Assembly: GCA_002256425.1 (NCBI GenBank)
Contig: NKIZ01000001.1
Span: forward strand, 1,009,943 to 1,073,942
Origin: Alphaproteobacteria bacterium PA2
GTDB lineage: Bacteria > Pseudomonadota > Alphaproteobacteria > Caulobacterales > Caulobacteraceae
Reading direction: 5' to 3'
DNA: 64,000 nt
Shown here one piece after another: positions 34,345-44,171 of this stretch (within the stretch, counting starts at the first letter, position 1; each line of letters begins with the position of its first letter). Under the pieces are notes generated by a model that was not told the DNA's origin, made no database searches, and was given only the letters and a program-made list of their open reading frames with translations. A program made the position numbers and the translations under genes.

Positions 34345-35118
34345 TCAGGCCTGTCCCTGGCGTCCGGCCCGCTGGGGCAGGATGAAGAGCAGGGTGATGA
34401 TGGCGAGGGCCAGGGCTGCGGAGGCTGCCGGTCGGCTGAGGGCCAGGCCGCCATGGTCCAGAGGTTTGTCCAGCCAGTCGCCGACAGCAGCGCCCAGGGG
34501 ACGGGTCAGGACAAAGGCCGCCCAGAACAGGGCGATCCGACTGATCGATGTCCGGTAGTAGAGCCCCGCCACGACAGCCAGCAAGCCTGCAAACACCGCC
34601 GCTGCGCCCAGATAGCCCAGGCCGCCGGTATCGGCTGTCCAGTCGCCCAGGGCTGTGCCGAGGGTCTGGGAAAGGGTGATGGTCACCCAGTAGAACCGTT
34701 CGGCGGCTGGAGCGTGGATGTCGTCAGCGGATATCGCCCCCAGCTTCCAGCGCCAGATCGCAAGTGAAAGCATGACGCCCGCTGCAAGGATCAGGGAGCC
34801 ACCGAGATAGCCCACCCCCATCGACCGGGTGGCGAAGTCCGCCAGGGTCGTACCTGCCGTCGTCGAGGCGATGATGGTCGCCCAGTAAAGAGTCGGCCTG
34901 AACCGATCCGAGGCTATCTGCCAGAGGGCCAGGACCACCAGCAGGGACAGGAAGATCCCCGTGCTCAGCAGATAGCCAAGGTTGAGGGACATGCTGAGGG
35001 TGTCGCCCGCCGTCTCGCCCAGGGTGGTCGCCAGGACCTTGATCGCCCAGAAGCCCAGGGTGACGGCCGGGACCTTGCTGAGGGCGGAACGGGCGGCTTC
35101 GTCAGACATGGACTTCAT
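34345..35118 (-). CDS. COG4705-type membrane protein with fourfold internal repeat
   Basis: The product is about 257 residues. I use the ATG at 35118; GTG at 35133 and ATG at 35109 are alternatives. The protein is almost all membrane helices and shows four related units, each with a T-LG/AG-T/A-LG/AD-W/F motif followed by G-GYLG: ATTLGETAGD, ASTTAGTTLADF, SQTLGTALGDW and TRPLGAAVGDW. This matches COG4705, an uncharacterised family. The repeat implies pseudo-symmetry as in transporters, but no substrate is known. Confidence 0.8.
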   Translation of the reverse strand: MKSMSDEAARSALSKVPAVTLGFWAIKVLATTLGETAGDTLSMSLNLGYLLSTGIFLSLLVVLALWQIASDRFRPTLYWATIIASTTAGTTLADFATRSMGVGYLGGSLILAAGVMLSLAIWRWKLGAISADDIHAPAAERFYWVTITLSQTLGTALGDWTADTGGLGYLGAAAVFAGLLAVVAGLYYRTSISRIALFWAAFVLTRPLGAAVGDWLDKPLDHGGLALSRPAASAALALAIITLLFILPQRAGRQGQA

Positions 35119-35171
35119 CCCGGGCGTCTTCACTGAAGGAAGTTCAAATCCGTTGCGGGAGGTCAGCGACC

Positions 35172-36248
35172 CTACCCGAACTCGTCCTCGAGCGCCGAAA
35201 GCCTCGCCGCCTGATCTTCCGCGATCAGGGGGTTGATCACGTCGTCGAGGGACTCGCCCTCCATCACCTTGGCCAGGTTGTAGAGGGTCAGGTTGATGCG
35301 GTGGTCGGTGACGCGGCCCTGCGGGAAGTTGTAGGTGCGGATACGCTCTGAGCGGTCGCCGGAACCCACCTGGCTCTTGCGGGCGTCGGCGCGGGCGGTG
35401 TCGAGGGCCTCGCGCTTCTGGTCATAGAGCCTGGCCTGCAGGACCTTCATGGCGCGGGCGCGGTTCTGGTGCTGGGACTTTTCCGAGCTGGTCACCACAA
35501 TGCCGGTGGGCAGGTGGGTGATGCGCACGGCGGAGTCGGTCTTGTTCACGTGCTGGCCGCCGGCGCCGGATGAGCGATAGGTGTCGATCCGCAGGTCGGA
35601 GTCATTGATGACAATGTCCACGTCCTCCACTTCGGGCAGGACAGCGACCGTGGCGGCCGAGGTGTGGATGCGGCCGCCAGCTTCGGTCTCGGGAACCCGC
35701 TGAACCCGGTGGACGCCGCTCTCGAACTTCATCCGGCCGAAGACGCCGTCGCCGGTGATGGCGGCGATGATTTCCTTGTAGCCGCCCATTTCGCCTTCGG
35801 AGACCGAGTCGATTTCCACCCGCCAGCCGTGGGTCGAGGCATAGCGCTGGTACATGCGGAACAGGTCGCCGGCGAACAGGGCGGCTTCGTCGCCGCCGGT
35901 TCCGGCCCGCACTTCCAGAATGGCCGAGGCGTTCTCGTCCTTGTCCTTGGGCGCCAGCAGCAGGGCGACCTCGCGCTCAAGCTCGGGTAGGCGGGTGTTC
36001 AGGGCGTCGAGTTCGTCCCGTGCGAGTTCCGCCATGTCCGGGTCACCGGAGGCGAGCATTTCCTCAAGCTCGGGCGCCTCGTCCCTGGCCCGGGCCAGAG
36101 TCAGTACAGCGTCGGCCACGGGCTTGAGCTCGGCATGTTCCTTGGAGAGGCGCACGATCTCGGGTCCGTCTGTCGCGGCGCCCATGCGGGCTTCGATCTC
36201 GCGGAAGCGGTCGAGGACCTGATCGAGACGGGCTTGGGGCAGACGCAC
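35172..36248 (-). CDS. prfA: Peptide chain release factor 1
   Basis: The 358-residue protein has the RF1 layout: coiled helical domain 1, the stop-codon recognition segment [15 protein letters not shown] (PxT as PET), and the catalytic GGQ in [23 protein letters not shown]1 reads UAA and UAG and releases the finished peptide. Its Gln is the target of PrmC. The gene lies 54 bases from the neighbouring membrane-protein gene on the same strand, which it probably reads into. Confidence 0.96.
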   Translation of the reverse strand: MRLPQARLDQVLDRFREIEARMGAATDGPEIVRLSKEHAELKPVADAVLTLARARDEAPELEEMLASGDPDMAELARDELDALNTRLPELEREVALLLAPKDKDENASAILEVRAGTGGDEAALFAGDLFRMYQRYASTHGWRVEIDSVSEGEMGGYKEIIAAITGDGVFGRMKFESGVHRVQRVPETEAGGRIHTSAATVAVLPEVEDVDIVINDSDLRIDTYRSSGAGGQHVNKTDSAVRITHLPTGIVVTSSEKSQHQNRARAMKVLQARLYDQKREALDTARADARKSQVGSGDRSERIRTYNFPQGRVTDHRINLTLYNLAKVMEGESLDDVINPLIAEDQAARLSALEDEFG

Positions 36249-36530
36249 GGTGTGATAACTCGTTCAAACGGGAGGCCGCCTTCTACTCCGCCCCGCCCGG
36301 TCTGCCAATGTCAGGAGGCCAGTCACCGCAATCCAGGCCAGCCAACCAGCAAGGCGCTTTAGGTCTGATCCCCCGGGTGTCGACCTACCGACCGCGCATG
36401 TCTCTTGGCATGGTTACCTCAGGGTTTACCAAACATGGGAATTTCGTTTTACAAAACAATATGTTGACTACCTTCCGTTAAGTCGTTCGTGGTTACATGA
36501 CACCAACTGCCTCCTCCCCAGGCCAGGTAA
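36249..36530. promoter_or_regulatory. Divergent promoter region of prfA and the GGDEF-EAL gene
   Basis: This 282-base gap is clearly AT-rich in its right half (around 36410-36490), with GTTTTACAAAAC as a short palindrome near 36449 and TTGAC near 36462 as a possible -35 element. No gene is seen in it. It should drive both divergent genes. Confidence 0.45.
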
Positions 36531-38744
36531 ATGCCGTCTAGACCGTCTGATGCAACGCTCCGGTTTCTCCTCCTCCTCCTGGTGGGGCTGGCGGGGGCTG
36601 TGCTGCTTGTGTCTTCCTTTGTGAGCATTGCCGGCCGGGCTGACCAGCAGGCCGTTGCCCGCGAAGAGCAACTGGTTTCCCACGGGATCGAAGGATGGAT
36701 CCGGGACCAGGAAACCCGCATCGAAGGCCAGGTCAACTGGGACGATGCGCTCCTGAACCTCGGGGTCCAGTATGATCCCTCCTGGGCGAGCGCCAATATC
36801 GGCCAGTTCTTCTACAACTCCCTGAAACTGGAGCGGGCAGTGATCCTGGACAGCCAGGATCGACCGCTCTACGCCATGGTCAAGGGCCACGATGTTTCGA
36901 CCCGGTTCTACAACCGGTTCGCCGGCGATATCCGGCCCCTGATCGACCATGTCCGGGCCGAAGAAGCTGCACGGCAACTGCCTCTTGCGCAGAAGCCCTA
37001 CGAGCGGATCATTTCCCATCCGATCCAGCAGAGCGCCATAGCCCTGCTGGATGGCAAGCCGATCCTGGTGACCGTCAGTCTGGTGCAGCCCGACTTTGGA
37101 CGGGCAACCCTAAAAGGTCCGGCGCCCATCATCGTGGCGGCCGAAGATCTCGACGAAAATTTCATCAAGGCGTTCAGCGACCGCTTCCTGCTGACCGGAC
37201 TGCACATACCGATCATCAATCTGCATCTGGACGAGCCAAAGGAAGGGCATTTCCTGCTGAAGGATGGTCATGCCCGTGATGTGGCGCGACTGGACTGGAC
37301 GCCGTTGACCCCCGGCCGCCAGATGCTGGCCAATACCGTGCCGCCGGTTCTGGCTGTTCTGGTGCTTCTGGCGCTTTGCGCCATTCAGCTTCTGCTCAAG
37401 ACCCACCGGGCTTCCCAGGCCCTGGTCGCTAGCGAATCCCGCGCCCTGCATATGGCCTTCCATGACGCCCTGACGGGCCTGCCGAACCGGACCATGTTCA
37501 ACGACCGTGTCGCCCAGGCCCTTGCCCACCAGAGACGGGATGGCCCGATCGTTGGCGTGCTGTCCCTGGATCTTGATCGCTTCAAGGACGTCAATGACAC
37601 CTTCGGTCACCAGGCCGGAGATGATCTCATCGCCGCCGTCGCCTCGCGCATCGGCCCCCTATGCCGCGTGACGGATACGGTTATCCGTCTGGGTGGAGAC
37701 GAGTTTGCGATCCTGCAAGTCGGCGCCTCCGCTAACAGTATCGCCATCCTTGCCGACAGGGTCATTGACGCAATTTCGCAGCCTTTTGATCTGGATGCAG
37801 GACGCGTGTTTGTCGGCGCTTCGGTGGGGGCGACCCTGATCAGCGACCCGACCTGTGAAGTGGGTGAAATCCTGCGCCAGGCGGACCTGGCCATGTATCG
37901 CGCCAAGGCCAATGGCCGGGGCCGCTATGCCTTCTATGAGCCCGAGATGGATCAGGCGCTGAAGCAGCGCCGGGCCCTGGAAGCCGATCTGCGCGCCGCT
38001 CTGGCCAGTGAGAGCCTCACCATGGTCTACCAGCCCCAGGCTGACGGGGCCGGCCGTGTGGTCGGGGTTGAGGCCCTGGTACGCTGGACCCACCCGGAGC
38101 GGGGCCCGATCTCCCCTGGCCTGTTTGTACCCATTGCCGAGGAGTGCGGTCTCATAGAGCGCCTTGGCGATTTCACAATGCGTCAGGCCTTCGAAGACAG
38201 CCGGCGCTGGCCGGGGTTGAGTGTCGCCGTCAACGTTTCGGCCGTCCAGCTGCGGGACCAGGCCTTCCTTGGCAAGATCACCCAGATGGTGAAGGACGCC
38301 GGGGCAAACCCCAATCAGATCGAACTGGAAATCACCGAGGGTGTCCTGCTGGTTGACGACGAGATCGTTCACCGCACCCTTGCCGGACTGCGGGGCATGG
38401 GTTTCTCCCTGGCCCTGGATGATTTCGGCACCGGCTATTCCAGCCTTGCCTATCTGCGGCGTTATCCGATCGACAAGATCAAGATTGACCGGTCCTTCGT
38501 GATCAATCTTGGGGTTGAAAAGGACGCCGAGGCCCTGGTTGGCGCCATTGTCAAAATGGCCCGCGCCCTGGATCTCGATGTCATTGCTGAAGGCGTGGAG
38601 ACCGACACCCAGCGTGATGGTCTGCGTCGCGCGGGATGCGGCAATATTCAGGGCTTCCTGTTCTCCCGCCCGATCCACTCCGACGATGTCGCCGCTCTTC
38701 TGGCCGAACGCGCGCCGACCGTGGGCTGGCGGCGCGCCGGTTAA
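36531..38744 (+). CDS. CHASE4-GGDEF-EAL cyclic-di-GMP signalling protein
   Basis: The 737-residue protein has a membrane helix (about 11-32), a periplasmic sensor resembling CHASE4 (GIEGWIRDQETRIEGQVNWD), a second helix near 265-285, a GGDEF domain and an EAL domain. The cyclase motif is an intact GGDEF at 388-392, with an RxxD inhibitory site (RVTD) five residues before it. The phosphodiesterase motif EAL is at 514-516, followed by DDFGTGYSSLAYL. Both catalytic motifs are intact, so it could make and degrade c-di-GMP. This controls motility and attachment in Caulobacterales. Confidence 0.93.
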   Translation: MPSRPSDATLRFLLLLLVGLAGAVLLVSSFVSIAGRADQQAVAREEQLVSHGIEGWIRDQETRIEGQVNWDDALLNLGVQYDPSWASANIGQFFYNSLKLERAVILDSQDRPLYAMVKGHDVSTRFYNRFAGDIRPLIDHVRAEEAARQLPLAQKPYERIISHPIQQSAIALLDGKPILVTVSLVQPDFGRATLKGPAPIIVAAEDLDENFIKAFSDRFLLTGLHIPIINLHLDEPKEGHFLLKDGHARDVARLDWTPLTPGRQMLANTVPPVLAVLVLLALCAIQLLLKTHRASQALVASESRALHMAFHDALTGLPNRTMFNDRVAQALAHQRRDGPIVGVLSLDLDRFKDVNDTFGHQAGDDLIAAVASRIGPLCRVTDTVIRLGGDEFAILQVGASANSIAILADRVIDAISQPFDLDAGRVFVGASVGATLISDPTCEVGEILRQADLAMYRAKANGRGRYAFYEPEMDQALKQRRALEADLRAALASESLTMVYQPQADGAGRVVGVEALVRWTHPERGPISPGLFVPIAEECGLIERLGDFTMRQAFEDSRRWPGLSVAVNVSAVQLRDQAFLGKITQMVKDAGANPNQIELEITEGVLLVDDEIVHRTLAGLRGMGFSLALDDFGTGYSSLAYLRRYPIDKIKIDRSFVINLGVEKDAEALVGAIVKMARALDLDVIAEGVETDTQRDGLRRAGCGNIQGFLFSRPIHSDDVAALLAERAPTVGWRRAG

Positions 38745-38833
38745 GGTTGCTGCTTCTTTTGAGGGGTGAATCCCACTCGCGGCAGGGGCGTAGTCGGTTT
38801 TAACCTTTGATCGATGGCCCTAGGGTCCCGCCC

Positions 38834-39199
38834 ATGCCGTCGATCCTCGACCCCCAGAACAGACGCCCGCGCCGACGTCCACAACATGTGGACCCGTTGG
38901 TGGCGGAGATTTGTGAAGTCCTGCTGCGTCTGGGCGGCAGCGCGCCCCGGGAGCAGGTCATCGCATCCCTGGGAGAGAACCGCGCCGCGCCGGTGGACAA
39001 CACCCTTCGCGCCCGGGCTGTCGCTGTCTTCGACGCCCATTCCAGTCCTGAAGCCCTGACGACCAATGTCCAGCCTCTGTTCCGCCGGCCATTTGGACCT
39101 GGCAAGCACCGCTGGGCGCTGACAGCTGAGGCGGAAGCCTTCCTGAGGGCTGGGGCAGCCCGTCGGGCGCGCCTGTCCGGCGTGGTTCTGGATTCCTGA
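38834..39199 (+). CDS. Conserved hypothetical protein, possible winged helix
   Basis: The product is 121 residues from the ATG at 38834. LVAEICEVLLRLGGSAPREQVIASL looks like a helix-turn-helix arrangement, and a KHRWALTAEAEAFLR segment could form the wing and the following helix. The N-terminus is basic (NRRPRRRPQH). A DNA-binding role is a guess. It lies 89 bases behind the GGDEF-EAL gene. Confidence 0.6.
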   Translation: MPSILDPQNRRPRRRPQHVDPLVAEICEVLLRLGGSAPREQVIASLGENRAAPVDNTLRARAVAVFDAHSSPEALTTNVQPLFRRPFGPGKHRWALTAEAEAFLRAGAARRARLSGVVLDS

Positions 39200-39205
39200 G
39201 CCTGA

Positions 39206-39246
39206 AACGAAAACGGCGGACCGACCCTTCCGGATCGACCCGCCGC
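39206..39246 (-). terminator. Hairpin terminator after the small beta-repeat protein gene
   Basis: On the minus strand GCGGCGGGTCGATCC pairs imperfectly with GGGTCGGTCCGCCGT around a short loop, followed by TTTTCGTTT. It lies between two convergent genes. Confidence 0.7.
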
Positions 39247-39273
39247 AGATCGTAACGCTGGTGAGCGCGTGGC

Positions 39274-39567
39274 TTAGATGCGCACGCCCGAGAGCGGAGC
39301 ATTGCCGAAAGCGCCCAGCTTCACATTGCCGCTGAGGGTGTCGCCGCTGACGGTCGCGGAGAATTCCAGGGTCATGGGCATGGGCGAGGTGATCGCCGCT
39401 GACCAGGTCAGGGTGTCGCCGTCGACCTTGCCTTCGACAGATTGCTCACCCATCGGACCCTTGGTCGAACCGGTGAAGGTGTCGCCATTGGTGGTCAGGG
39501 TCGCTTCGATGGTCTGAGCGCCCATGGGGGAGTTGATGGTGATCTTCCAGTTGCCGTCTGCGGACAT
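39274..39567 (-). CDS. Small beta-repeat protein, unknown function
   Basis: The product is 97 residues from the ATG at 39567, with a perfect GGAGG upstream. It is almost all short beta-strand units of alternating polar and hydrophobic residues (GNWKITINSPMGAQTIEATL, GDTFTGSTKGPMGEQSVEG, GDTLTW, GDTLSGNVKLG), like a small beta-barrel. Similar 90-100-residue proteins are found in other alphaproteobacteria. There is no signal peptide. Function unknown. Confidence 0.75.
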   Translation of the reverse strand: MSADGNWKITINSPMGAQTIEATLTTNGDTFTGSTKGPMGEQSVEGKVDGDTLTWSAAITSPMPMTLEFSATVSGDTLSGNVKLGAFGNAPLSGVRI

Positions 39568-39655
39568 TGTGTCCTCCGTGATTGATGCCGGCACCTAAGC
39601 AATCTCGGGGGTGTTCCGCAAGGGGTGACGCCTACGTCATTTTTGCGTCACAGGC

Positions 39656-40774
39656 CTATGACTGGGTGGAGAGTTCCCTGGCCCTGGCTTCCACCAGTTC
39701 GACGATGTGATCGACCATGTGGTCGTTGTCCATCTTGTGGTCGGGCTTTCCGGCCATGTAGACCATTCCTGATCCCTTGCCCCCGCCCGTAAACCCGAGA
39801 TCGGTCATCAGGGCTTCTCCGGGTCCATTCACCACGCACCCTATGATCGACAGGCTCATGGGCGTGGAAATGTGCGCCAGCCTCTGCTCCAGAGCCTCGA
39901 CCGTCTGGATGACATTGAAGCCCTGACGGGCGCAGGACGGGCAGGCGATGATATTGACCCCACGGTGGCGCAGGCCCAGCGACTTCAGCATGTCGAAGCC
40001 GACCTTGATCTCTTCGACCGGGTCCGCCGCCAGGCTGACCCTGATGGTGTCGCCTATTCCGGCCCAGAGTAGATTGCCCATGCCGATGGAGGACTTCACG
40101 GTCCCGACCCGGGTTCCGCCAGCCTCGGTCACGCCCACGTGCAGGGGGCAGTCAATGGCCTCGGCCAGCATCTGATAGGCCGCCACGGTCATGAAGATGT
40201 CCGAGGCCTTCACGCTGATCTTGAACTCGTGAAAGTCGTGGTCCTGCAGGATCCGGGCATGATCCAGAGCGCTCTCCACCATGGCCTGGGGGCAGGGCTC
40301 GCCGTACTTCTCCAGAAGGTGGGGTTCGAGGGAGCCGGCATTGACGCCGATCCGCATGGAGCAGCCATAATCCCGCGCGGCCTGGATGACATCGCGCACC
40401 CGGTCAGGGCGGCCGATATTGCCGGGATTGATCCGCAGGCAGGCCGCGCCAGCCTTGGCGGCTTCGATCCCGCGCTTGTAGTGGAAATGGATGTCCGCGA
40501 CGATCGGGACCTTGGCGGCCTTCACAATGGTCGGCAGGGCTGCCGTGGAGGCCTCGTCCGGGCAGGAAACCCTGACGATGTCGGCGCCGGCCTCTTCCAG
40601 CCGGCGGACCTGGTCAATGGTCGCCCCGGCGTCAGAGGTCAGGGTATTGGTCATGGACTGGACCGTGATCGGCGCATCGCCGCCCACCTCGACATTGCCG
40701 ACGCGGATCTTGCGGGACACGCGCCGTTCGATGGCGCGCCAGGGACGAATGTGGGTGTGATCGTGTGCGGTCAT
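39656..40774 (-). CDS. ispG: 4-hydroxy-3-methylbut-2-enyl diphosphate synthase
   Basis: The 372-residue protein is IspG (GcpE) of the MEP isoprenoid pathway, which reductively opens MEcPP to HMBPP with a 4Fe-4S cluster and flavodoxin or ferredoxin electrons. The TIM barrel starts near [15 protein letters not shown]. The cluster cysteines lie in [12 protein letters not shown] and [11 protein letters not shown], and the closing Glu is in the GPGEA segment. The FdxA ferredoxin in this window is a possible electron donor, but this is only inference. A RodZ-like gene lies 12 bases upstream. Confidence 0.96.
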   Translation of the reverse strand: MTAHDHTHIRPWRAIERRVSRKIRVGNVEVGGDAPITVQSMTNTLTSDAGATIDQVRRLEEAGADIVRVSCPDEASTAALPTIVKAAKVPIVADIHFHYKRGIEAAKAGAACLRINPGNIGRPDRVRDVIQAARDYGCSMRIGVNAGSLEPHLLEKYGEPCPQAMVESALDHARILQDHDFHEFKISVKASDIFMTVAAYQMLAEAIDCPLHVGVTEAGGTRVGTVKSSIGMGNLLWAGIGDTIRVSLAADPVEEIKVGFDMLKSLGLRHRGVNIIACPSCARQGFNVIQTVEALEQRLAHISTPMSLSIIGCVVNGPGEALMTDLGFTGGGKGSGMVYMAGKPDHKMDNDHMVDHIVELVEARARELSTQS

Positions 40775-40786
40775 GACAGGCTATAT

Positions 40787-41662
40787 CTAGGGGCTCGGCG
40801 CCAGTTGGGCCACTGAACTCTTGCCGACGGGAACGGCGCCGCGACTTTCATCGGCTACAAATATCTGAAGTGCGCCGGCGTCGAAAGCTTCCAGGGTGAG
40901 GCCTTTGACATTGGGAACCCGATAGGCCTGCCCAACCGCCAGCTGTCTTGCGAAATAGGTTGCGCCGTCTGGCCCCCTGACAATCAGCGAGGCCGACTTT
41001 CTGGCCTGGACGATGACCCGGGATTCTGCGGCCGTCGCACCGAGTATGGGACCCTTGGCTTCGAACCGTGGATTCATCTGTGGGACTACAGGATCTGCCG
41101 GCGGTTCGCTCGCCTCAGGAGAATTCGCATCGCTCATGGCCTTTGCCAGACCCGGAGTCTCGTAGGGCGCGGGCGCCGTGGACTCCACTGGTGCGGGCAG
41201 GGGCGCCCCCAGCTCGACAAAGCCCTTGGTCACCACTGGCGTCGCTGCTGCAATAGCCCTCGCGGGCGCCGAGGGTGGAGGCGGCGCATCCTCCATGGCG
41301 GTGCGCTGGGCGATGTTCCAGGCGACAATGCCTGCGACCAGGATGATGGCGGCGACCACAATCGCGCCGATGCGCCGGTCGGAATTGTCGACCCCGATCG
41401 GCGCCGCGAGACCTTCATTGAGCAGGGGATCGTCCGCCCGGAACCGCTCGACGGCGGCTTCGCCATCCAGTCCCAGGGCCTGGGCGTAGGCGCGGACATA
41501 GCCGACCGTAAAGGGCCGCGAGGGTAGCTGATCGAGGCGGAAGTTCTCTATGGCCGCCAGATACGCCCCCCGGACCCGGGTCGTTTCGGCCAGCTGGTCC
41601 AGGGAGAGGCCCCTGTAGAGCCGAATGGCCTTGAGCGCCGCCCCGACATTGGGGCCGGTCAT
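40787..41662 (-). CDS. RodZ-like helix-turn-helix membrane protein
   Basis: The product is about 291 residues from the ATG at 41662 (MTGPNVGAALKAIRLYRGLS); the frame also runs up to 41758. An HTH of the RodZ/Xre25 type covers residues 1-75 (SLDQLAETTRVRGAYLAAIE), then a membrane helix (RRIGAIVVAAIILVAGIVAW), a Pro/Ala linker and a C-terminal beta domain of DUF4115 type. RodZ couples MreB to cell-wall growth. The position before ispG is, from memory, common in alphaproteobacteria. Whether it acts like E. coli RodZ is uncertain. Confidence 0.78.
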   Translation of the reverse strand: MTGPNVGAALKAIRLYRGLSLDQLAETTRVRGAYLAAIENFRLDQLPSRPFTVGYVRAYAQALGLDGEAAVERFRADDPLLNEGLAAPIGVDNSDRRIGAIVVAAIILVAGIVAWNIAQRTAMEDAPPPPSAPARAIAAATPVVTKGFVELGAPLPAPVESTAPAPYETPGLAKAMSDANSPEASEPPADPVVPQMNPRFEAKGPILGATAAESRVIVQARKSASLIVRGPDGATYFARQLAVGQAYRVPNVKGLTLEAFDAGALQIFVADESRGAVPVGKSSVAQLAPSP

Positions 41663-41714
41663 CAGGGTCGGTCCCGAAGGCGTGTCTGTCCCGGCTTGGC
41701 TCGTCACGGCGGTG

Positions 41715-43979
41715 CTAGATGGCGAGGTAGAGTTTGCGGGCGAGGGTTTCGACCTCATTGCGGATCGAACCGGCCGTGCTGCGCAGCAGGGCGGTTACCC
41801 CTCGGCGTGCGGCCTCACGATCGCAGGAAAGGACCATCTGCTTGACGGGTCCAATGCCGGCGGGCGGCATGGAGAGGCCCTCGAAGCCCAGGGCGACCAG
41901 GACAAAGGCCTCCAGCGGCCGTCCGGCCATTTCCCCGCACACCGAGACCGGGGTTCCGGTTTCCGCGCAGGCCTTCTGAATCGTTTCCAGAGCCCGCAGG
42001 GCGGGGGGCGACAGGAAGTCATAACGATCCGACACCCGGGGATTACCCCGGTCCGCCGCGAACATGTACTGCATCAGGTCATTGGTCCCGACGCTGACAA
42101 AATCCGTCATCGGCAGAAGGGCGTCCAGGTGCCAGACCAGGGACGGCGCTTCGATCATCGCGCCGACATCGAGGCGCAGGGGAGCGGGTCGCCCGCGCTT
42201 CTGGGCCCAGGCCACCTCGTGGTCAACGAGGGCCCTGGCGGCCCTGAACTCATCAACACTGGCCACAAGCGGGAACATGATCTTCAGGGCACGGCCCTTC
42301 GAGGCGGCGATCAGCGCCCGCAACTGGAGGCGCAGGAGGGCCGGTCGATCCAGGCCCATACGAATGGCGCGCCAGCCCAGGGCCGGGTTGTCCTCCCGCT
42401 CGGCTTCAAGATAGGGCAGCACCTTGTCGCCACCGAGGTCGAGGGTGCGGAAAGTCACCGGGCGGTCGCCGGCGGCGTCCATGACCCGCTCATAGAGGGC
42501 GGCCTGGGCGTTGAACCTGGGCATTTCCTCGGCCACCATGAACTGGAATTCCGTGCGGAACAGGCCGATGCCCTCGGCGCCGGTCTCGTCCAGAATGTCC
42601 AGATCCACGTCGAGGCCGGCGTTCATCAACAGGCTGATCTTCGCGCCGTCGCGGGTGAAGGCCGGGGTGTCGCGCAGCTTGGCGAACTCGGCGCGTCTCT
42701 GCTGGCGGACTTCGATCCGCGCCTGCAGGGCCTTGATGACGTCCGGACGCGGCCGCAGATAGGCTTCGCCGGTTTCGGCGTCGACAATGACAGGGTCGCC
42801 CTCCGAGACCCTGTCGCGCAGGCCGGCCAGGCGGCCGACGCAGGGAATGTCCAGGGCCCGGGCCACAATCGCCGCATGGCTGGCGGCCGAGCCTTCTTCC
42901 AGCAAGAGCCCCTTCAACCGGGTGCGGTCGTATTCCAGCAGGTCGGCAGGCCCCAGATTGCGGGCGATCAGGATCGCGTTCTCGGGCAGGTCCCGCTTCT
43001 TGCCACCTTCGCCGGACAGGTGGCGGAGCAGTCGGTCGGCCAGATCCTCAAAGTCATGCAGGCGTTCGCGGAGATAGGGATCCCGGGCCTGGCCCAGTCG
43101 CGCCCTGTGTTCGGAGCGGACCCGCTCGACAGCCGCCTCAGCCGTCAGGCCATTGCGCACCGCGTCCTCAAGACTGCGGTTCCAGCCGCGGTCGTGGGCG
43201 AACATGCGGTAGGTTTCCAGCACCTCGTAGCTGGCTTCCACCAGACCGTGCTGGCCTTCGAGCATGAAGTCGATCTGGGCCTGAAGCTCGGAAATGGCGG
43301 TCTTCAGGCGGGCGTCTTCCGCTCCAACATCCTCGGCCAGCAACTGGCTGGGGGCGACAGGGGGTTCGTGCAGGACGGCGACGCCCAGGGCCAGACCATC
43401 GGCGAACCGTGCGCCCTTCAGGCGCTCAGGCTTCTGCGGAACCAGATCAATGCCGCTGAGCGGGCCGGCCTGGGCGATTTCGCCGCCCACCACCATTTCC
43501 GCCAGGACCATGGCGACGATCTGCAGATCCTCGACGTCATCGTCGGAATAGACACGCTCGGTGCGGTTCTGGACAACCAGGACGCCGATCGCCCGCCCGC
43601 CGCGCAGCAGGGGCACGCCCATGAAGGCGTGGAACGGATCTTCGCCGGTTTCCGGCCGGTAGGAGAAGGCCGGATGGTTGGGGGCGTCGGACAGGTTGAG
43701 GGGGCGACCCAGCCGCATGATTTCGCCCACAAGGCCTTCGCCGGGCTTCATCCGCGTGACGTGGACGGCGTTGGGATCCAGACCCTGGGTGGCGAACAGT
43801 TCCATGTCGCCGATCGCCCGGCGCATGTAGAGCGAGCAGACCTCGGCCACCATGGACTGGGCGATGATCCGCACCACCATATCCAGACGCGCCTGAGCCG
43901 GCCCGCCTGAGGCCAAAGCCTCACGGATCTGTCTCAACAGGCTTCGCTGCCCGCGAATTCCGGCTGTGGGCGACGGCAT
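41715..43979 (-). CDS. ptsP: Phosphoenolpyruvate-protein phosphotransferase, nitrogen PTS (EI-Ntr)
   Basis: The product is 754 residues from the ATG at 43979 (MPSPTAGIRGQRSLLRQIRE), with GGAGAGGAG upstream. The frame stays open to 44624 but that part overlaps another gene and is not protein-like. An N-terminal GAF domain (about 20-165) is followed by the EI phosphotransfer domain with the active His in EGSAASHAAIVARALDIP and a C-terminal PEP-binding barrel with SVCGEMAGR. It passes phosphate from PEP to NPr and EIIA-Ntr, and the GAF domain senses glutamine in related bacteria. Confidence 0.95.
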   Translation of the reverse strand: MPSPTAGIRGQRSLLRQIREALASGGPAQARLDMVVRIIAQSMVAEVCSLYMRRAIGDMELFATQGLDPNAVHVTRMKPGEGLVGEIMRLGRPLNLSDAPNHPAFSYRPETGEDPFHAFMGVPLLRGGRAIGVLVVQNRTERVYSDDDVEDLQIVAMVLAEMVVGGEIAQAGPLSGIDLVPQKPERLKGARFADGLALGVAVLHEPPVAPSQLLAEDVGAEDARLKTAISELQAQIDFMLEGQHGLVEASYEVLETYRMFAHDRGWNRSLEDAVRNGLTAEAAVERVRSEHRARLGQARDPYLRERLHDFEDLADRLLRHLSGEGGKKRDLPENAILIARNLGPADLLEYDRTRLKGLLLEEGSAASHAAIVARALDIPCVGRLAGLRDRVSEGDPVIVDAETGEAYLRPRPDVIKALQARIEVRQQRRAEFAKLRDTPAFTRDGAKISLLMNAGLDVDLDILDETGAEGIGLFRTEFQFMVAEEMPRFNAQAALYERVMDAAGDRPVTFRTLDLGGDKVLPYLEAEREDNPALGWRAIRMGLDRPALLRLQLRALIAASKGRALKIMFPLVASVDEFRAARALVDHEVAWAQKRGRPAPLRLDVGAMIEAPSLVWHLDALLPMTDFVSVGTNDLMQYMFAADRGNPRVSDRYDFLSPPALRALETIQKACAETGTPVSVCGEMAGRPLEAFVLVALGFEGLSMPPAGIGPVKQMVLSCDREAARRGVTALLRSTAGSIRNEVETLARKLYLAI

Positions 43980-44171
43980 CAAGACCGTGGTCTCCTCTCC
44001 TTGCGGCAGGTTTAGCAGGTTTGACGGCGGAGGCGGATACGGAAAAGCAGGCCTGACCGCCAGATTTCGCAGACTGCACCCCATCGGGGCGCCTGCCCGT
44101 CTCTGAATTTCTTTGATCCCGCGCCATTCCCCCGGCCATAGTCGCTCCAATGACAAGTGGGGGAAGCTGAC

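Noticed and set aside
35145..35175. A TTCAAAT sequence like a tRNA T-loop
   Set aside because: The flanking five bases do not pair and no acceptor or anticodon stem can be drawn.
41625..43910. A 761-residue open frame on the plus strand
   Set aside because: It runs antisense through ptsP and the RodZ-like gene; composition is low-quality (many His, Gly, Gln, Arg runs) and no domain is visible. Long antisense frames are common in GC-rich DNA.
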